In this document: positions 22,931 through 25,348 of the stretch, piece after piece
Layout of the letters: every line of letters begins with the position of its first letter
How positions within the stretch are numbered: the first letter of the stretch is position 1
NCBI GenBank assembly: GCA_047973085.1
Contig: JBKEBI010000021.1
Coordinates: 1 to 25,348 of the forward strand
DNA from: JBKEDG01 sp047973085
GTDB taxonomy: Bacteria; Bacillota_I; Bacilli_A; JBKEDG01
DNA length: 25,348 nt
Direction of reading: 5' to 3'
Made by a program: the position numbers and the translations under genes
The notes under the pieces: generated by a model
Databases searched by the model: none
Seen by the model: the letters and a program-made list of their open reading frames with translations, nothing else
Told to the model about the DNA's origin: nothing

Positions 22931-24293
22931 TTTAAATCAAATCGGAGTTAAGCATTTTTTAGATAAGGTAGATTGCAAAAGTCAGTATGGTAAGCTTGCT
23001 TTAAAGAATTTAAAGCAACTAAATAATACTGATATTTTAGCTAAACAAAAGTTGTTGCTTGAGGTCATTAATTTAGATATGGAAATTAAAAATAATGCTA
23101 GAAATATTTTATCAAATATAAAAAATATTACTTTAATTTTAAAAACCATTAAAAATAAGACTAGTGTTGATATTGTTGATTTACATGAAGTTAAAACTCA
23201 AGCTATGCATGTAAAACAGTTAGAAAAATTATTTGATCAAAAAATGTTCGATTTTAATGATATAGATGAAATTATAAAAATTCTTGATCCAAATAATGAA
23301 AATAAATATTCTTTTCGTTTATATGAATGCTATGACAGTGAATTGGCACAAATAGTTAAACAAAAGCGAGAAATTGAGCATCGCTACTATAATAGTGATG
23401 TTGAAATGAAAGAATCTATTATGCAAGAACGTGATAAAATTGTCTTGGCTGAAAAAATTAGAATGGAAGTTGTTATTCAAAAGATTGTAAATAGTCTTGC
23501 AATACATATTGATAAAATGATTCATAATTGTGAAATTTTAACTGAGTGTGATTTAATGATTGCAAAATCTATTGTGTATGTTAACTATCAGTATTGTATT
23601 AGTGAGTTTGCTGATAGTTTTGATATTAAAAAAAGTTTTTTTCCACTTGTTAGTGATGAAGTTAATAACTACACACCGCTTAGTATTAAATTAGAGCGAG
23701 GATCTACGTTAGTTGTTGGAGCTAATATGGGGGGAAAAAGTACAATATTAAAAAACCTTGCGTTTAATACTTACTTGGTTAACTATGGATTTTTACCACT
23801 TGCTGAAAAATTTGTCATGCCTAAGATTAATAATATAATATTTATGCAAAGTTTTGAAGATACAGCACATGGTCTTAGTAGGTTTGGTAGTGAGATAAAG
23901 ATGCTTAATAAAGCATTGGATAGTTTAGATGAACAAACACTTTTTTTAATTGATGAATTTGCTTCTTCTACTAATCCAAGTGAAGGATATTTATTTGTTA
24001 AATCACTTATTAATTATTGCAGTAATATAAAATCTTATACAGTTCTTACTTCTCATTATGATAATTTAAGTAAAGAGTGCGAAACTTATGTTGTTTGTGG
24101 AATTAATGAAGATAATTTAGATAGCAATTTAAATTTGAGTGATTTAATGAATTACGAGATTGAAAAGACAATTGATAATGCCATTCCAAAACAAGCGATG
24201 ATTGTCGCTAAATATATGGATGTGAATAATGAATATTTGAATATTTTAAAAAATAACTATAAAAAGGAGGAACAGAATGAAGTTAAAGATTAA
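22920..24293 (+). CDS. kamC: MutS-like ATPase KamC
   Basis: A 457-residue protein with the core and ATPase domains of MutS but without the N-terminal mismatch-binding and connector domains, so not a repair enzyme. Walker A is GANMGGKS at residues 267-274. Walker B is LFLIDE at 341-346, followed by FASSTNPSEG, the MutS-type signature region. A helical lever-like part occupies about residues 20-230. I prefer the GTG start at 22920, spaced 5 bases from AGGTGA (22909-22914); another GTG at 22911 overlaps that site. It overlaps kamB by 11 and kamD by 17 bases. Such MutS-like genes are a fixed part of lysine-fermentation clusters, where remodelling or reactivating the B12 aminomutase is the favoured idea. 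Confidence 0.85.
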   Translation: MKVDLNQIGVKHFLDKVDCKSQYGKLALKNLKQLNNTDILAKQKLLLEVINLDMEIKNNARNILSNIKNITLILKTIKNKTSVDIVDLHEVKTQAMHVKQLEKLFDQKMFDFNDIDEIIKILDPNNENKYSFRLYECYDSELAQIVKQKREIEHRYYNSDVEMKESIMQERDKIVLAEKIRMEVVIQKIVNSLAIHIDKMIHNCEILTECDLMIAKSIVYVNYQYCISEFADSFDIKKSFFPLVSDEVNNYTPLSIKLERGSTLVVGANMGGKSTILKNLAFNTYLVNYGFLPLAEKFVMPKINNIIFMQSFEDTAHGLSRFGSEIKMLNKALDSLDEQTLFLIDEFASSTNPSEGYLFVKSLINYCSNIKSYTVLTSHYDNLSKECETYVVCGINEDNLDSNLNLSDLMNYEIEKTIDNAIPKQAMIVAKYMDVNNEYLNILKNNYKKEEQNEVKD

Positions 24294-25348
24294 TCAAGAT
24301 AAAATTGATAAAGCTAGAAAGTATGCTCGTGTTATTGCTGATGATACACAGGAATTTATTGATAAGCACACAACAGTAACAGTGGAGCGTGCAATATGTA
24401 GATTGTTAGGAATTGATGGTGTAAGCAGCAATGAAGTACCTTATCCAAATATAGTAGTAGATCACTTAGTAGAAAAAGGTTTAGCAGGAGATGGAGTTTC
24501 TTATCATATCGGTAATACAATTTATGAAACAGGTCTTACACCTCAAGAAATTGCTGAAAAGATTGATAAAGGAGAAGTAGATTTTAGTAACTTTAAACGT
24601 AATGATGAATTTGTTACTAGAAGTGAGATTAAAAGATATGTTGAAGGCAGTTTAAAGAAAATTCGTGCTAATGTTGAAAAGCGCAATGAATACTATGAGA
24701 AGTATGGAAGAAAAGATGGACCACTTTTATATTTAATTGTTGCAACTGGAAATATATTTGAAGATATTTCCCAAGCAAAGGCTGCAGCTAGACAAGGTGC
24801 AGATGTTATTGCAGTAATAAGGACTACAGGCCAATCATTACTTGATTATGTTCCATATGGTAGCACTACAGAAGGCTTTGGCGGAACTTATGCTACACAA
24901 GAAAATTTCAAACTAATGAGAGCGGCACTTGATGAAGTTGGAGAAGAGCAAGAGAAGTATATTATGCTTGTTAATTATGCTTCAGGGCTTTGTATGCCAG
25001 AAATTGCAGCAATGGGTGCGCTGGAACGACTTGATATGATGCTTAATGATTCTCTTTATGGAATATTGTTTAGAGATATAAATATGCAACGTACATTTGT
25101 AGATCAAAGCTTTTCACGTTTAATTGATGCGTATGCCGAAATTGTTATCAATACAGGAGAGGATAATTATTTAACGACTGCTGATGCTTATGAAGAGGCA
25201 CATACAGTTTTAGCTTCTCAGTTTATAAATGAACAATTTGCATTGAAGGCACATTTAAAAGAAGAACTTCAGGGGTTAGGGCATGCATATGAGATTAATC
25301 CCGAGCTTGAAAATAGTTTTTTATATGAACTTGCTCAAGCTCAAATGG
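24277..25348 (+). CDS. kamD: Beta-lysine 5,6-aminomutase, alpha subunit (3' end outside window)
   Basis: The frame is open from the ATG at 24277 to the right edge (357 codons visible of roughly 515-520 expected), so the gene is cut by the window, not broken. KamD with KamE carries out the adenosylcobalamin- and PLP-dependent conversion of L-beta-lysine to 3,5-diaminohexanoate. Family segments visible are ARVIADDTQEFIDKHTTVTV near residues 14-33, LYLIVATGNIFEDISQAKAA, VIRTTGQSLLDYVPYGSTTE and FGGTYATQENFKLMRAALDE. B12 and the PLP lysine are carried mainly by KamE, expected next. It starts behind AAAAAGGAGG at 24261-24270 and overlaps kamC by 17 bases. Confidence 0.96.
   Translation, partial: MKLKINQDKIDKARKYARVIADDTQEFIDKHTTVTVERAICRLLGIDGVSSNEVPYPNIVVDHLVEKGLAGDGVSYHIGNTIYETGLTPQEIAEKIDKGEVDFSNFKRNDEFVTRSEIKRYVEGSLKKIRANVEKRNEYYEKYGRKDGPLLYLIVATGNIFEDISQAKAAARQGADVIAVIRTTGQSLLDYVPYGSTTEGFGGTYATQENFKLMRAALDEVGEEQEKYIMLVNYASGLCMPEIAAMGALERLDMMLNDSLYGILFRDINMQRTFVDQSFSRLIDAYAEIVINTGEDNYLTTADAYEEAHTVLASQFINEQFALKAHLKEELQGLGHAYEINPELENSFLYELAQAQM

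Noticed and set aside
22911..24293. KamC as a DNA mismatch repair MutS
   Set aside because: The N-terminal mismatch-recognition and connector domains are missing, and the gene is embedded and overlapping within the kam operon.
1..25348. CRISPR arrays, tRNA or rRNA genes, insertion sequences, phage genes
   Set aside because: I found no regularly spaced repeats, no cloverleaf-like or rRNA-like sequence and no transposase or integrase gene; the gene-free region 1527-2424 shows only hairpins, promoters and the small peptide gene.

Overview
The window looks like chromosomal DNA from an AT-rich, low-GC Gram-positive bacterium (Bacillota, possibly a Bacilli, Erysipelotrichia or Mollicutes-related lineage; this placement is inference). 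The reasons are the ylxM-ffh gene pair, strong AGGAGG-type ribosome binding sites, a sortase-type C-terminus on a surface protein, and A/T-rich codon choice under the standard bacterial code. All convincing genes are on the + strand. The organism appears to be an amino-acid fermenter: most of the window encodes two coenzyme-B12/PLP aminomutase pathways, one for ornithine and one for lysine.

Layout. (1) 1-1526: the 3' end of a sortase-anchored surface protein and a membrane-anchored protein of unknown function. (2) 1527-2424: about 900 bases without a long gene. This stretch holds two related palindromes, two good extended -10 promoters with no long gene behind them, and a 21-codon hydrophobic peptide gene with a near-perfect ribosome binding site. 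A third promoter drives ylxM. (3) 2425-4142: ylxM and ffh of the signal recognition particle. (4) 4174-12218: an ornithine-degradation operon, alr-ord-ortA-ortB-oraS-oraE-nhaC, closed by a clear terminator. (5) 12274-14077: a LysR-type regulator and an SDR oxidoreductase, each with its own promoter and terminator. (6) 14114-25348: a promoter with an overlapping Rex-like operator, then a tightly packed operon bcd-etfB-etfA-atoD-atoA-kal-kce-kdd-kamA-kamB-kamC-kamD. It runs off the right edge inside kamD; kamE is expected next.

How the genes fit together. Ornithine arm: D-ornithine is rearranged by OraSE to 2,4-diaminopentanoate, oxidised by Ord with release of ammonia and reduced NAD(P), and split by OrtAB with CoA into acetyl-CoA and (D-)alanine. 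Lysine arm: KamA makes beta-lysine, KamDE makes 3,5-diaminohexanoate, and Kdd oxidises it. Kce exchanges the product with acetyl-CoA to give 3-aminobutyryl-CoA and acetoacetate. Kal releases ammonia to give crotonyl-CoA, Bcd-EtfBA reduces that to butyryl-CoA, and AtoDA swaps CoA onto acetoacetate, giving butyrate and acetoacetyl-CoA. Ord and Kdd produce reducing equivalents and Bcd-Etf consumes them, which fits a Rex (NADH-sensing) site in front of bcd. A thiolase, kamE, a recognisable dedicated ornithine racemase and an obvious amino-acid permease are not in the window.

The least explained parts are the peptide/palindrome region at 1634-2200, the presence of a canonical alanine racemase where an ornithine racemase might be expected, and the KamB/KamC pair of MutS-like and P-loop-like proteins.
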